This document shows positions 34,202 through 43,780 of a stretch of DNA of 64,000 nucleotides, piece after piece. Positions within the stretch are counted from its first letter, which is position 1. Each line of letters starts with the position of its first letter. Origin of the DNA: Bacteroidia bacterium (lineage in GTDB: Bacteria > Bacteroidota > Bacteroidia > CAIKAF01). The notes beneath the pieces were generated by a model. The model was not told the origin of the DNA. It did no database searches and saw nothing but the letters and a program-made list of their open reading frames with translations. A program made the translations under genes and the position numbers. The stretch is from positions 62,001-126,000 of the forward strand of contig JAUHWY010000004.1 of the NCBI GenBank assembly GCA_030427255.1, read 5' to 3'.

Positions 34202-36623
34202 TGGTAGACGGTTTAGGAAGTGTTAAAAGGCAGATAGTTCCTTGGTTTTCATTGCTTTGAAAGTGCAGTTCTCCTTGATGTTCCTCCACAATGGACTTGG
34301 TAATGGACAGTCCGAGTCCGGTGCCTTTGCCCGGTGGTTTTGTAGTGAAAAACGGATCCATAATTTTTTCCAAGTCCTTGGCTTTTATACCATGGCCGGA
34401 ATCTTCGATGCGAATGCTGATTTTGGAGCCCAAATCCTGTGTTTCAAGGTCTATTGTCCCGGTTTTTTCAATAGCATCTACCGCATTGGAAATTAAATTA
34501 AGCACGGCTTGTCTTAACCTACCGTTGTTTCCTTTTACCAAAAGTGGTGTTTCGGTCAACCTTTTGTTGATCTGAATGCGGTTTTTGTAGCTGTGTTTCA
34601 TTACCAAAAGGCAATCTTCTACAACTTCGTTTATATCGCAGCTTTCGTGTTGATCGGAGTTGGTGCGGGTGAAGAGGCTCAGGCTTTTTACGATTTCTGA
34701 AGCCCGTTGGGTGCCTTGCTGAATCCAATCCAAGTAGGGTTCGATGGTTTCTTTGGGCACGGAGTCTTGGCCTTCAAAGGCGTCGTTTATGGACAAATGA
34801 CCGCCCCAGATATAATTCAAGGGATTGTTTATTTCATGGGCAATTCCTGCGGTAAGCAAACCCAAGCTTGCCATTTTTTCGGATTGAATCAATTGAGATT
34901 GGGTGTCTTTTAAATGGTTTAGGGCGTCTTCATACTTTTTGGCCAGTTGCATTTCGTGGGTTACGTCCCAGTTGGTTCCATAAATGGCCAGCGCCTTTCC
35001 GTTTTTGTCTCTTTGAACTTTTCCCTTGGCTTTAATAAACAAGGGCTTTTTATGGCCCGGTGGCATAATCCGAAACACGGTGTTAAACTCCTTGTTTCCT
35101 GCTAAAGCCTCCTTTAATTCTTTAATGGCACGTTCTTTGTCTTCAGGGTGCAGGCTAGACTCCCAGGCGTCGAAGGCTCCGGAAAAGGCAGCTTCTTTAA
35201 TTTTGTACAAATCGTACATGATGTGGTCCCACCAAAGTTCGTCTTTAAGGCAGTCGAAGTACCAAACGCCTGATTCTGCATGCTCTGCTGCTAAGCGATA
35301 AAGCTCTAAGCTTTTGGAGACCTCAAGAATTTCTTGGGTTCGTTCTTCTACCCGCTTTTCTAGGTGGTTGTTGAGCTCTTCCAGTGCTTCTTTTGCCTGC
35401 TTTAGCTCGGTTATATCGATGCCAATGGAATCCCAAACCGTGCTTCCGTCAGGAAGCCTTGATGGTGTGCCACTCATAAACAGCCATTTTATTCGGCCAT
35501 CGGGCATAACTAATCGATGTTCGTAACTCCAAGGAATAAGCTTTTGCTCCGAATCCAGAATAGACTGTTGGTAGCTGGCCAGGTCTTCCGGATGTACTCT
35601 TTCCCAAAGCAGGGAGTTGTTGGCCATGGCTTGTTTTTGTTCGACTTCAAAAACCTTATTTACGCCTTGGCTTATGTACAGAAGTTTGTCTGTACCATCC
35701 GGTTTCTTTAGGTATTGCAATACAATTCCGGGTAGATTTTCTGCGATGTTTTTGTATTTCTTTTCGCTTTCTTCCAAGGCTTTGGCTGACTCAATCTCCG
35801 TAGTGATGTCTTTTCCTACGCCCACCATCCAAAGGGGTGTGCCGTTTTCCGAGAAATAGACTTTTCCTTTGGCCCGAACCCAGCGAACTTCCTTTGTTTC
35901 TTGATTAATAACTCGGTGGTCTATTTCGTAAGAGCCTTTGCCCATGAGGGAGAGCTCTATGGCGTTTTCAATGGCCGGCTTATCCTCAGGAAAGGCAATT
36001 TCCATGAGCTTCTCCTTGGTAATTTCGGGGTCAAAGCAGCCATGGATTTTTCTCCAGTTGTTAGAGAACTGCCAGGTATCTTTCTGGATGTTCCATTTAA
36101 ACGAACCTTGGTTTGAAACTTCCTCGGCTTTTTGAAGCAATTCCTGATTTTCTCTAAGCAAGTTTTGGGCTTCGGTTTCTTGGCTAATGTCCCTACCTGT
36201 GGAAATAAAATATTCGCCCAAGGGAATACTTGTCATGGCCAAAAACTGTTGGGTAGGCTCAAAGGCTTGTACCCAGTGGATGGGTTTTCCCTCAGCGAAC
36301 ATACGTTCTACAATAGGGAGAAACTCCTTTGTGGCTTGGGTATTGAAAATTTCGTCGGCTGTTTTGCCTATAATGTCTTCTTTGTTTTTTGACCAAGCCT
36401 TAATTGCGGAAGGGTTTGCATCCACAAGTTTCCAAGTTAGGATGGAGCCGTTTTTAGCGCGCACAATTTCCCACATATGCACTTCTTCGCCCAAGTTATC
36501 AAAGAGCTGTTTGTATTTAAGCTCGGCCAAATGGAGTTTGGTCTCCAAGGATTTGATGGTATCCTTTGCAGTTTGGAGTTCTTCCTCCTCAGATGTGGTG
36601 CTTTTTGCAGGCATGGCACGCAT
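34194..36623 (-). CDS. soluble multi-PAS sensor histidine kinase
   Basis: 809 residues (805 if the ATG at 36611 is used). A short coiled coil (about 10-40) is followed by four PAS/PAC units ending near ISTGRDISQE, MVGVGKDITTE, WDSIGIDITEL and YGTNWDVTHE. Then comes the phosphoacceptor helix MASLGLLTAGIAHEINNPLNY and the ATPase domain (N box LNLISNAVDAIE, GHGIK, DPFFTTKPPGKGTGLGLS). No membrane segment, so it senses an internal signal; no heme, flavin or other cofactor site is obvious. Coupled to the CheY-like gene. The gap upstream (36624-36980) holds no gene. Confidence 0.95.
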   Translation of the reverse strand: MRAMPAKSTTSEEEELQTAKDTIKSLETKLHLAELKYKQLFDNLGEEVHMWEIVRAKNGSILTWKLVDANPSAIKAWSKNKEDIIGKTADEIFNTQATKEFLPIVERMFAEGKPIHWVQAFEPTQQFLAMTSIPLGEYFISTGRDISQETEAQNLLRENQELLQKAEEVSNQGSFKWNIQKDTWQFSNNWRKIHGCFDPEITKEKLMEIAFPEDKPAIENAIELSLMGKGSYEIDHRVINQETKEVRWVRAKGKVYFSENGTPLWMVGVGKDITTEIESAKALEESEKKYKNIAENLPGIVLQYLKKPDGTDKLLYISQGVNKVFEVEQKQAMANNSLLWERVHPEDLASYQQSILDSEQKLIPWSYEHRLVMPDGRIKWLFMSGTPSRLPDGSTVWDSIGIDITELKQAKEALEELNNHLEKRVEERTQEILEVSKSLELYRLAAEHAESGVWYFDCLKDELWWDHIMYDLYKIKEAAFSGAFDAWESSLHPEDKERAIKELKEALAGNKEFNTVFRIMPPGHKKPLFIKAKGKVQRDKNGKALAIYGTNWDVTHEMQLAKKYEDALNHLKDTQSQLIQSEKMASLGLLTAGIAHEINNPLNYIWGGHLSINDAFEGQDSVPKETIEPYLDWIQQGTQRASEIVKSLSLFTRTNSDQHESCDINEVVEDCLLVMKHSYKNRIQINKRLTETPLLVKGNNGRLRQAVLNLISNAVDAIEKTGTIDLETQDLGSKISIRIEDSGHGIKAKDLEKIMDPFFTTKPPGKGTGLGLSITKSIVEEHQGELHFQSNENQGTICLLTLPKPSTNE

Positions 36624-36980
36624 GGTTGTGGGAATAAGGACTTGAATGTAAGCACAAAATTAGGGTTTCGATGCGTGTTTTAAGTCGTTTTGGGATTGGT
36701 TTATGTGCTGCAAAGCCGTATTTGATTGCAGGTGTTCGTTTGGGTGCTAAGGGCAGGCGGGGTATTAGGGAGCTCAGAGTCCCCGAAACTTTGGGATCGC
36801 CGGGAGCATCTTCTCAAGCTGTTTGCTATCCCAGAATTCAAATTTGAGGACTGACTTGACCCAGAGGTTAATACCTTTGATTTTATGGGACAATTTGGCT
36901 TTTTTACCTTGTGCAATGCCCTAGAAGGCGCACTCAGCCTTATTTTTAACCGGCCTTAATACCTTACATCCCGTTTAAAT
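36624..36980. other. intergenic region without a gene
   Basis: About 357 bp between the kinase gene start and the end of the AT-rich membrane protein gene. I see no credible ORF or RNA gene. A degraded CCCCGAAACTTTGGG stretch (about 36781) resembles the tip of the palindromes at 7.4 and 33.7 kb. Confidence 0.6.
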
Positions 36981-39350
36981 TTATTGGGTTGTGGTTATTC
37001 CCCTTATTTTTACCCTTAGGTAATCAACATACAACGGATTTTCTCCTAAATTCCAAAGGTATGTTCTTAATATACCTTTACCGTGTTTGTTTCGATTCAG
37101 TAGAATTACATGCAAGGAATTGCTCCAAGAGTTTTGGGTGTTTTGAAGTTTCGCTTCTTTCCAAAAGTCATTGGTTGATTTGGAAAAGGAAACCACATGG
37201 ATACCCTTCGTACTTGAGCTCATGTATTTTACATCTGTTTCTAACATTAGGAATTCCGTTTCAGCTGTTACTTTAGACCATAGAGTGTCTAGGGAAACTT
37301 CGTAAGAATATGAGATCTCGCCACCCATTAAATGTTGCACGGAGTCGGCGTGGTTATGGAAGCTATTTTTATAGTTTTGGAGGAGGGGCAATGGTTGTTT
37401 GTTCTTGTGAAAATAGCTGTTGAAATTTTTAGTTTTATTTGCCTCTTGGTATTTAAAAATTTCCAATTGATATTCTAAATCGTTTTTGTTTAATTCCGGA
37501 TAGGTGCATCTAAATCTAATTGCCGAAGGGGTTTCCTCTGAAAATTCAAAGTTCGGGAACCGAAGAAAGGGATTTACCCAAATACCATTTTTTGCAATGC
37601 TTGGAATGCATCTAAAGGTAAAGCCCCTTCCATCTTCCATTAAATAGTCTACGTAGTAAGGCTCTGTTTTATAAAGGAATCCCCTTATTTTACCCCATAG
37701 CTTAAGCTCTGATTTTACGAGGATCCGTAGAATGGATAAATCCAGACCATCTTTAAGGTATATCCATTGTCCCCATTGTGTTAACTGTGGTTTAGTTTTT
37801 ATTATTGGTGTAAAATTGTTGCTTTGGTTCTTTTTCAGCAGCAAGAAATTTTCTGCTTTTAGGCGAATGGAGTAATTGTTGAATATTTCAAAAATGGTGT
37901 AAGGGCAATCGTTGAGCAAGTATTTTTGGTCTACAGAACCCAATGAGCCTGCCCAAGCATCGGATGAATAATGAAAAATGAGGAATTCCGGTCCATTTGT
38001 TCTATTAAAGCTTTCTGCATTTAAGATATCCAACCAAGTAGCGTAGCTGCCACTTTGCAAGGTTTTCCTTGGTTTCCAGTTCAAAGAGGGGTTGGCCGAG
38101 AAGTAAGACAACTCCCAAGGGAAGGAGTCCACTGTTTTACTACCAATTATGGATATGACCTCTTGGCTTAATTGGTTTCTTTGAACGTTTTTGCTCGACT
38201 TTTCCTTATACTTTCTTTTGAATTCGTTAAAGTGGAGAACGGTTTTTTCAAAATTGATTATCCCGTTAAATTCTACAAGTTTGGGTCGAAAGTCATTGAC
38301 ATTCTGAAAGTTTAAGTAATAAAATGAGATGCTAATTGTACTCAAATATGCCAGTTTTCTTAGGCTAAGTTTTGAGGTAGCCATGAACAAGCCCCAATAG
38401 AGGAATAAGAATCCCAAGAACTCTGAACCATGGAGGTAATCTTGTCGGGAAATGGAGTGTTTCCACGCAGCAAACAACGAAGGAAGGAGGATGAGCAAAA
38501 TAGTAGTGTTGTACCTCTCTTTTTTTAAGGTTAGGGGTAATAATGTAGTAATTAGAACTATTGCTAAAAGAAACCAATTGTTTGAAGGAAATATAGCAAG
38601 TGCTGATGAATAACCGAAAATGAATCTTAAACAATTGGAAATGTATTTGATGAATAATTCAAGATTATGAAACACCAGCAGACCTGCCCCAAGCGCAGCG
38701 GTAAGCGTGGGGATTATTAATGGTAGAATGGATTTGTAATTTTTGTCTTTATATAATTGAAGTAGTATGGCCATGAATACAACAGAAAGTGAGGAGAACC
38801 CAATGGAGGTTTTTATACAAAGACCTATAATGGCAATAAAGGTGGATGTTGCTAGGTAGGAACTCTTTCCATGCTTAAGAAAATGGAAGCAAAGAATACT
38901 AGTTACCCCTAGAATCAAATAATCAATAGCTAGGAATAAGAGCATTATTACTACAACGATATAAGAAATGCTCCTTCTGCCGGAAAAGTGTGCGGAAAGG
39001 GTTATGAACAGATAGGTAAACCAGATCTTAATAATGGAAAAGAACACTAGAAATAGTTCAACATTCAAGCCTATGGGCGACGGTCCTTTTAGAAATCCCA
39101 AAGGGCCTAAGGGGAATACTATTTGCCGTAAAGTCGAATAGTCTTTGGCAAAAAGATGGTTTAAAGCCCAAAAGTAGGAAGAGTCCAGTCCAACACTGAA
39201 ATCAATTTCAATGGCTGGGAAAGTAAGCACATAAATTAGTAATGAAGCTAGAAGGTTTTGAAGGTTTGTTTTTGAGTATAGAACAACCTGCGCATTTCCT
39301 TTTATTTTAAAGCTGCGAAACCAAGTTGCAATTGAACCATATAGCTTCAT
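36981..39350 (-). CDS. AT-rich polytopic membrane protein, unknown family
   Basis: 789 residues. Residues about 30-380 have ten or more hydrophobic segments; the C-terminal half is soluble and probably periplasmic, with repeated aromatic/Lys/Asn-rich strands. The layout resembles GT-C glycosyltransferases or O-antigen/teichoic-type membrane enzymes: an acidic residue pair occurs in the first loop (EIDFSVGLDSSYFWALNHL). I do not recognize the family. The base composition is clearly more AT-rich than the genes on both sides, with Ile, Lys and Asn in excess, which suggests acquisition from elsewhere. It stands alone, 357 bp from the kinase gene and 246 bp from the next gene. Confidence 0.75.
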   Translation of the reverse strand: MKLYGSIATWFRSFKIKGNAQVVLYSKTNLQNLLASLLIYVLTFPAIEIDFSVGLDSSYFWALNHLFAKDYSTLRQIVFPLGPLGFLKGPSPIGLNVELFLVFFSIIKIWFTYLFITLSAHFSGRRSISYIVVVIMLLFLAIDYLILGVTSILCFHFLKHGKSSYLATSTFIAIIGLCIKTSIGFSSLSVVFMAILLQLYKDKNYKSILPLIIPTLTAALGAGLLVFHNLELFIKYISNCLRFIFGYSSALAIFPSNNWFLLAIVLITTLLPLTLKKERYNTTILLILLPSLFAAWKHSISRQDYLHGSEFLGFLFLYWGLFMATSKLSLRKLAYLSTISISFYYLNFQNVNDFRPKLVEFNGIINFEKTVLHFNEFKRKYKEKSSKNVQRNQLSQEVISIIGSKTVDSFPWELSYFSANPSLNWKPRKTLQSGSYATWLDILNAESFNRTNGPEFLIFHYSSDAWAGSLGSVDQKYLLNDCPYTIFEIFNNYSIRLKAENFLLLKKNQSNNFTPIIKTKPQLTQWGQWIYLKDGLDLSILRILVKSELKLWGKIRGFLYKTEPYYVDYLMEDGRGFTFRCIPSIAKNGIWVNPFLRFPNFEFSEETPSAIRFRCTYPELNKNDLEYQLEIFKYQEANKTKNFNSYFHKNKQPLPLLQNYKNSFHNHADSVQHLMGGEISYSYEVSLDTLWSKVTAETEFLMLETDVKYMSSSTKGIHVVSFSKSTNDFWKEAKLQNTQNSWSNSLHVILLNRNKHGKGILRTYLWNLGENPLYVDYLRVKIRGITTTQ

Positions 39351-39596
39351 AAATGGAGGTTGGGTTATTTACTCGATTCTAAACGAAGTAGGACTTGCTA
39401 GCGATGGGTTTTGTGTGGCTTAAGGGTGAAAATAGCTGAGATTCATACAAAAACAAGCCAATGCTCTTTCAAAAGTATAAAAACACTTCAAATGGAGCGC
39501 CTGAACTGTAAATATTTTTCTTTTTCCAGTGCTTTCGTCTCCTTTGAAGATATTGTGGTCAAGCAAAGCCCTGAAAATAGCGGCAGGCCCTTAGGT

Positions 39597-41273
39597 CTAC
39601 CAGCTTCTATAAATTTTGGCGTTCAGGTGGCTGTTATAAGCCCGCATGGACATGTTGGAAGTAGAACTGCGCACCGATTGGTTGTAGCGGGCCGTTGTTT
39701 GGGAAGTGTAGGTAAATCCTTCCCATTTGCTCCCAATGGAAATGGGTGCACGTGGCACAGGAGGAGGTTGATTGCGCAACCAAACTTGATGCAATGAGTC
39801 TTGTCGAGCCGCTCGTATTCTTCTCCATTTATCCGCTTCCGCTTTTATTCGTGCTTTATTTGCGGCAATTTTTACCCCTGCCAAGCTGTCCCAACGCAAA
39901 ACTAAATCCTCTGTGGAGGCAATGGCTCTTGCAGGATCAGGGTCAGGCGTTCCAATAGGTCTGGGGAAATAGGGTGTTTTGCTATGCTGGTCCGAAGAAC
40001 TCCCATACCGTGCGGGTAAAAAGCCCTGCCACTTACCATCCACTCCTTGGGCAACAATTATATCGCTGTGGTAATTGCTGTGTTGCACTTGTTTGCTCAA
40101 GAGCTCACTTTCCTGGATAAACCAGCTCTTCCAAACAGCTTGGCTGGGAGACCCATGGCTTGGTTTCCCGTCCGGACCGGCAATCCCAAAATGCAAACTG
40201 TCCTCAGCGCCGGGGTAGGGGACTACAAAAAAATGCGCCAGCAAATAACTGGAATCCTTGGTGTTAGCTACTTTTTCGGTGGTGAGGATGGGGGCTAAAC
40301 CCAGACTCCCATCCGGAATTTCAACTTTTCCGTCGGAACTTAGCACACCATAAAGTCCTTCGAAGGATTGACTGGGCACCAAAATCAGCCGCGAAAACAG
40401 CTCGTCCGGACGGTGCATAATGCCTTTTCGATACCGAGAAATCATGTCATTGCCCAGCAAGTTGCCCATTTTGTAAGGAACATGGGCATAGCTTTGAAAC
40501 ACAACCAAGGAGGGAAAATAGTTATTGATGTTTTGTAGGCTTTGGTCAAATACCATGCTGCGGCAGAGGTAGCCTCCCTTTTTTTGTCCTATGACCATAA
40601 AAGCATCGCGGTAATTTATGAAGCGTTTTATGGATATAGGTGTGGAAAATTGAAGCAGTTTGGGGACTCCCATGATTTCCATGCCATTCCATTGTTCTGC
40701 CTTTTTATTTCCAACATAAAAGAAGCCATCGGCAAGGTCTCCCGGCTTTCTTAAATCTTCGGTGGCTTGCTTTTTAATATACAAGACCCGCTCTGCCAAA
40801 ACGTAATCGTAGGGTTTGTATACCACAATTTCATCTAGCGGACACTCTTCGAATTGACCGCTGGCAAGGTCTATTCTCCATTTTACATTGCCGTATCGGG
40901 TAAGTCCTTGGGAGGAGTCGGTTGCCGTGTGTTCCAAAGCATAGCCCAAGAGGCCCCAATCGGGCAATAATACCAAGCCGTCTGCTTTTACGCCCTTATT
41001 GGGAATAAGCCAGGTTCCATTAAATACCAGGTCCCTCCATTTGGGTAGTTTGATATCGCCTTGGACTTCTTTGCCCTTCATGCGAATTGTATAGCTGCGT
41101 TTACCATGTTCCAAGTGAACGCTGTAAATATAGCTTGCATCGTTTCCGGAACAACGCACTTCCACCTGTGTTTCACCTATTTGGTGTTGACGTTTTATTA
41201 TGGACTGAGCCTGTAAGAATGGGGCTGTGGTAAAGGCAACTCCCAAAAGAGACAAACCAAAAATGCTCCGCAT
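39597..41273 (-). CDS. exported protein of unknown family
   Basis: 558 residues with signal peptide MRSIFGLSLLGVAFTTAPFLQAQ. The body is a long run of short beta-type segments with many Trp, Tyr and Gly (WRDLVFNGTWLIPNKG, WGLLGYALEHT, YLCRSMVFDQSLQNINNYF), such as in a propeller or similar fold, then a charged, Arg-rich stretch near residues 460-510. Not recognized. No T9SS sorting domain is visible at the C-terminus (NSHLNAKIYRSW). Monocistronic in appearance. Confidence 0.7.
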   Translation of the reverse strand: MRSIFGLSLLGVAFTTAPFLQAQSIIKRQHQIGETQVEVRCSGNDASYIYSVHLEHGKRSYTIRMKGKEVQGDIKLPKWRDLVFNGTWLIPNKGVKADGLVLLPDWGLLGYALEHTATDSSQGLTRYGNVKWRIDLASGQFEECPLDEIVVYKPYDYVLAERVLYIKKQATEDLRKPGDLADGFFYVGNKKAEQWNGMEIMGVPKLLQFSTPISIKRFINYRDAFMVIGQKKGGYLCRSMVFDQSLQNINNYFPSLVVFQSYAHVPYKMGNLLGNDMISRYRKGIMHRPDELFSRLILVPSQSFEGLYGVLSSDGKVEIPDGSLGLAPILTTEKVANTKDSSYLLAHFFVVPYPGAEDSLHFGIAGPDGKPSHGSPSQAVWKSWFIQESELLSKQVQHSNYHSDIIVAQGVDGKWQGFLPARYGSSSDQHSKTPYFPRPIGTPDPDPARAIASTEDLVLRWDSLAGVKIAANKARIKAEADKWRRIRAARQDSLHQVWLRNQPPPVPRAPISIGSKWEGFTYTSQTTARYNQSVRSSTSNMSMRAYNSHLNAKIYRSW

Positions 41274-41441
41274 AGGTGTAGATTCTTGTACCTAAAAATA
41301 GCAATTGGCGCTTGTCTTTTCTAATGCATCCTATGTTTTGGTCTTTTTCCTTGCTCCGCTTTGCCCAGTTTTTATTTCCGTTTTCGACAGGGCATTTGGC
41401 TTTAAGCAGCTCACAAGGCCGGCTCTTTGTCTAAAGAAATG

Positions 41442-41507
41442 ATGTAGAGATTTTCACTTTTAATAGTATCTGATAATCAATATTTTACATGTTTTTATGT
41501 AGAGATT
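41442..41507 (+). repeat. twin 11-mer element, copy 2
   Basis: ATGTAGAGATT at 41442-41452 and again at 41497-41507, 55 bp apart, as in the copy at 25543-25608 (opposite orientation). The interval is AT-rich and partly alike in both (GATAATCAATATT against GATTATTAAGTATT), and TTTTTCGGA-type sequence follows the second 11-mer in both. It is in a 469-bp gap between the exported-protein gene and cysQ; the rest of the gap (to 41742) shows a stretch loosely like the outer part of the element at 7103, including GAGACC and CAGCATC. Confidence 0.75.
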
Positions 41508-41742
41508 TTTTCGGATAGAAAGAACAAATGGGGAAGGCAAATAGGCCGCAAAATCGGGAGACTTGAGACCATTGATTTATACCTGTTCGGGCGGCAAACC
41601 TGTTCTGGTGCTGCGTGCAGCATCTTCAAGTCAGCATCTCTAAGTCAGGATTTAAAACCTTAAAACAAGACGTGCCATGGGTATAAACCAAAGCCACCAA
41701 TTGCCGCTAGGGCTCTGGTTTAATCGATTTGCAGCCAAAGTT

Positions 41743-42540
41743 TTAGGGATGAACTCCCGGGGCATAAGCCACAAAGGAGGGCATTTGTACTTTGGGTAAA
41801 TCATAGCTCAACGGAACTCCCGGGTCCCATTCTTCTACTTTTCCTCCGGCGGCCAATACCAGGGCATGCCCGGCGGCTAAATCCCAAGCCGAAAGGTGTT
41901 GAGCCCTTGGATACCATTCGGCTAGGCCGGCGGCAATCCAAGCAAATTTTAGAGAACTTCCCACCCGTTGGGTTGGGCCTTCTTGGGCTTTGGCCCCAAA
42001 GTGCTTTTGCATGGCTTTTCCGGAATCCCGGAAATCGCTGCGGCTTGCCAACATGCCTCGTTTTGGCGGAAGGTTTGGCTGCTGCATGTAAGCTTCTTTC
42101 AATTCCCAAATATGGTCCATGGGCCAATGCCACAGTCCATGATCTGTCCAGCCCAACCAAGCCCCACCCGGAAAGGTGCTGAGGGCCGGTGCAATCAACA
42201 AGCCAAGAACAGGCTTGCCTTCCATTACCAAGGCAATATTTACCGTGAACTCGTTTGTGCGGTTTACAAAATCTCTGGTGCCGTCAATAGGGTCAACTAC
42301 CCAATACATAGAAGAGGGCTTGCCCGGCTTAAATTGGGCAAAGCTTTCTTCCGTAATCATGGGGATGCCTGTAGGGGTTAATAGGTTGCGAATGATTTTG
42401 TCTGCCTCCATATCTGCCTTGGTTACCGGACTGTCGTCGGCTTTGTAATTCACCTCAAAACCCTTTTGGTAAATTTCCATAATGCGCTCTGACGCACTTC
42501 TTCCGGCCTGCAATATCAAAGGAATCCAAGACTCAATCAT
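41743..42540 (-). CDS. cysQ: 3'(2'),5'-bisphosphate nucleotidase CysQ-like
   Basis: 265 residues of the inositol monophosphatase superfamily: ITEESF (acidic metal ligands), WVVDPIDGTRDFVNR (the DPIDGT metal/phosphate motif) and AWDLAAGHALVLAAGGKV (second Asp). It would remove the 3'-phosphate from PAP in the cytoplasm; inositol phosphatase activity cannot be excluded. It overlaps the upstream amidohydrolase-like gene by 8 nt, so it is part of the same minus-strand run although the functions look unrelated. Confidence 0.85.
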   Translation of the reverse strand: MIESWIPLILQAGRSASERIMEIYQKGFEVNYKADDSPVTKADMEADKIIRNLLTPTGIPMITEESFAQFKPGKPSSMYWVVDPIDGTRDFVNRTNEFTVNIALVMEGKPVLGLLIAPALSTFPGGAWLGWTDHGLWHWPMDHIWELKEAYMQQPNLPPKRGMLASRSDFRDSGKAMQKHFGAKAQEGPTQRVGSSLKFAWIAAGLAEWYPRAQHLSAWDLAAGHALVLAAGGKVEEWDPGVPLSYDLPKVQMPSFVAYAPGVHP

Positions 42541-43780
42541 AAGCCTCTTTTAATCGTTCCTGAGGTCCATTTAAGTTAATGGACTTCCCTTGAATCCAGG
42601 CCCCTTTCATATCAAAGCTTTTGGGTTCAAAGGGACTTCCATTGCAAAGGAAGAAACTGGCTTCTTTGCCTACTTCAATGCTGCCTATTTGAGCATCCAA
42701 TCCAAGCACTTTGGCGGGGTGAATGGTAAGCAGAGGAAGAATTTGGGCTTCGGTGAGTCCATAGCGCATTAAACTACCTGCCATGAATCCAAGGTTTCGG
42801 CCGCCCATGGCCTCCATATCGCCTTCGTAGTCCAGAATTACAGTAATTCCTTCTTGAATTAGACGGAGGGCGTCTTTCCAGCGGTGCATGGGGTCGGCAT
42901 CCGAAGCATAAGGCAATTCCCAAATGCGCGATAGCACCACCGGAATGTTTCGGGCTTTTAATTCAGGCAATAAGGGCATAGGGTCAAAGCAATCGACCAA
43001 AGCCCAACGGATGTTGGGTCTAGTATCGAGCCATGCCATGGCTTCCAAAGCTTCTCGGGCTCCCGAAGCATGCAGCATGAGCAGCTGTTCTCCTGAAATA
43101 ACCTTGCGCCAAACATCGTAAGCTTGCCCTAAACGCCCTGCTTGGGCATCGGCCAAGGTTTCTTCTAATTGCTGCAAGCGTTCTTTACGGATTTGGCTGC
43201 GTTTGCTCCAGGCTTTATTGGCTTTTGGGTCTCCTTCGATGTGTTCGGGACTAAAATCTGGCCAAAATACATGCAAGGCGGCCTCCTGAGACAGTGCGGC
43301 TTGGGTCCAGGGCTTTCCATTTAAGCGCAAAACGGAGGATTGGCCACTAACCACACCTCCTTTGGGCGTGGATTCTACAAATAAGACTCCATTTTGCACC
43401 AAGGTGGGTAGAATCCGCGAAGCTGCATTAAAGGCAATACCTGCCCGAACTTCCGGGGTGAAAGGGCCCGTTTCATCGTAGTCCAATGTGGCACGGACCG
43501 CATCGGTCTCGGTAAGTCCGGCAATGTTGTTCACCAACAAAAAGCCGGGGTATAGGTGAAGTCCATCCCCTTCCACTACCGTAGTATATTCAGCACGAGT
43601 GGTTTGGGGCTTTCCAAGATCAATGATGTCAGCAATTTTGCCATTTTCTACCAGCAAAATGCCTTTTTCAATGGTTTGACCATTGCCCAGATGCAAGGTG
43701 GCTCCTTCCACCGCAAAGCTTTGAGCAAGCAGGGGAGTTGTGCAGGCAAGTAGAATAAATAGCTTAATGTAAGTCTTCAC
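42533..43780 (-). CDS. secreted amidohydrolase-family protein, likely non-catalytic
   Basis: 415 residues with signal peptide MKTYIKLFILLACTTPLLAQ. The N-terminal composite beta part (EGATLHLGNGQTIEKGILLVENGKI) and the C-terminal LLTIHPAKVLGLDAQIGSIEVGKEASFFL are typical of imidazolonepropionase-like amidohydrolases. But where the metal-binding HxH should follow the PGF segment the text is LYPGFLLVNNIAGL, so both His are missing, and no later His pair is obvious. It is paired with the 988-residue relative, whose start overlaps with a 17-nt overlap. Probably a pseudoenzyme partner; the partner idea is inference. Confidence 0.85.
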   Translation of the reverse strand: MKTYIKLFILLACTTPLLAQSFAVEGATLHLGNGQTIEKGILLVENGKIADIIDLGKPQTTRAEYTTVVEGDGLHLYPGFLLVNNIAGLTETDAVRATLDYDETGPFTPEVRAGIAFNAASRILPTLVQNGVLFVESTPKGGVVSGQSSVLRLNGKPWTQAALSQEAALHVFWPDFSPEHIEGDPKANKAWSKRSQIRKERLQQLEETLADAQAGRLGQAYDVWRKVISGEQLLMLHASGAREALEAMAWLDTRPNIRWALVDCFDPMPLLPELKARNIPVVLSRIWELPYASDADPMHRWKDALRLIQEGITVILDYEGDMEAMGGRNLGFMAGSLMRYGLTEAQILPLLTIHPAKVLGLDAQIGSIEVGKEASFFLCNGSPFEPKSFDMKGAWIQGKSINLNGPQERLKEAYD

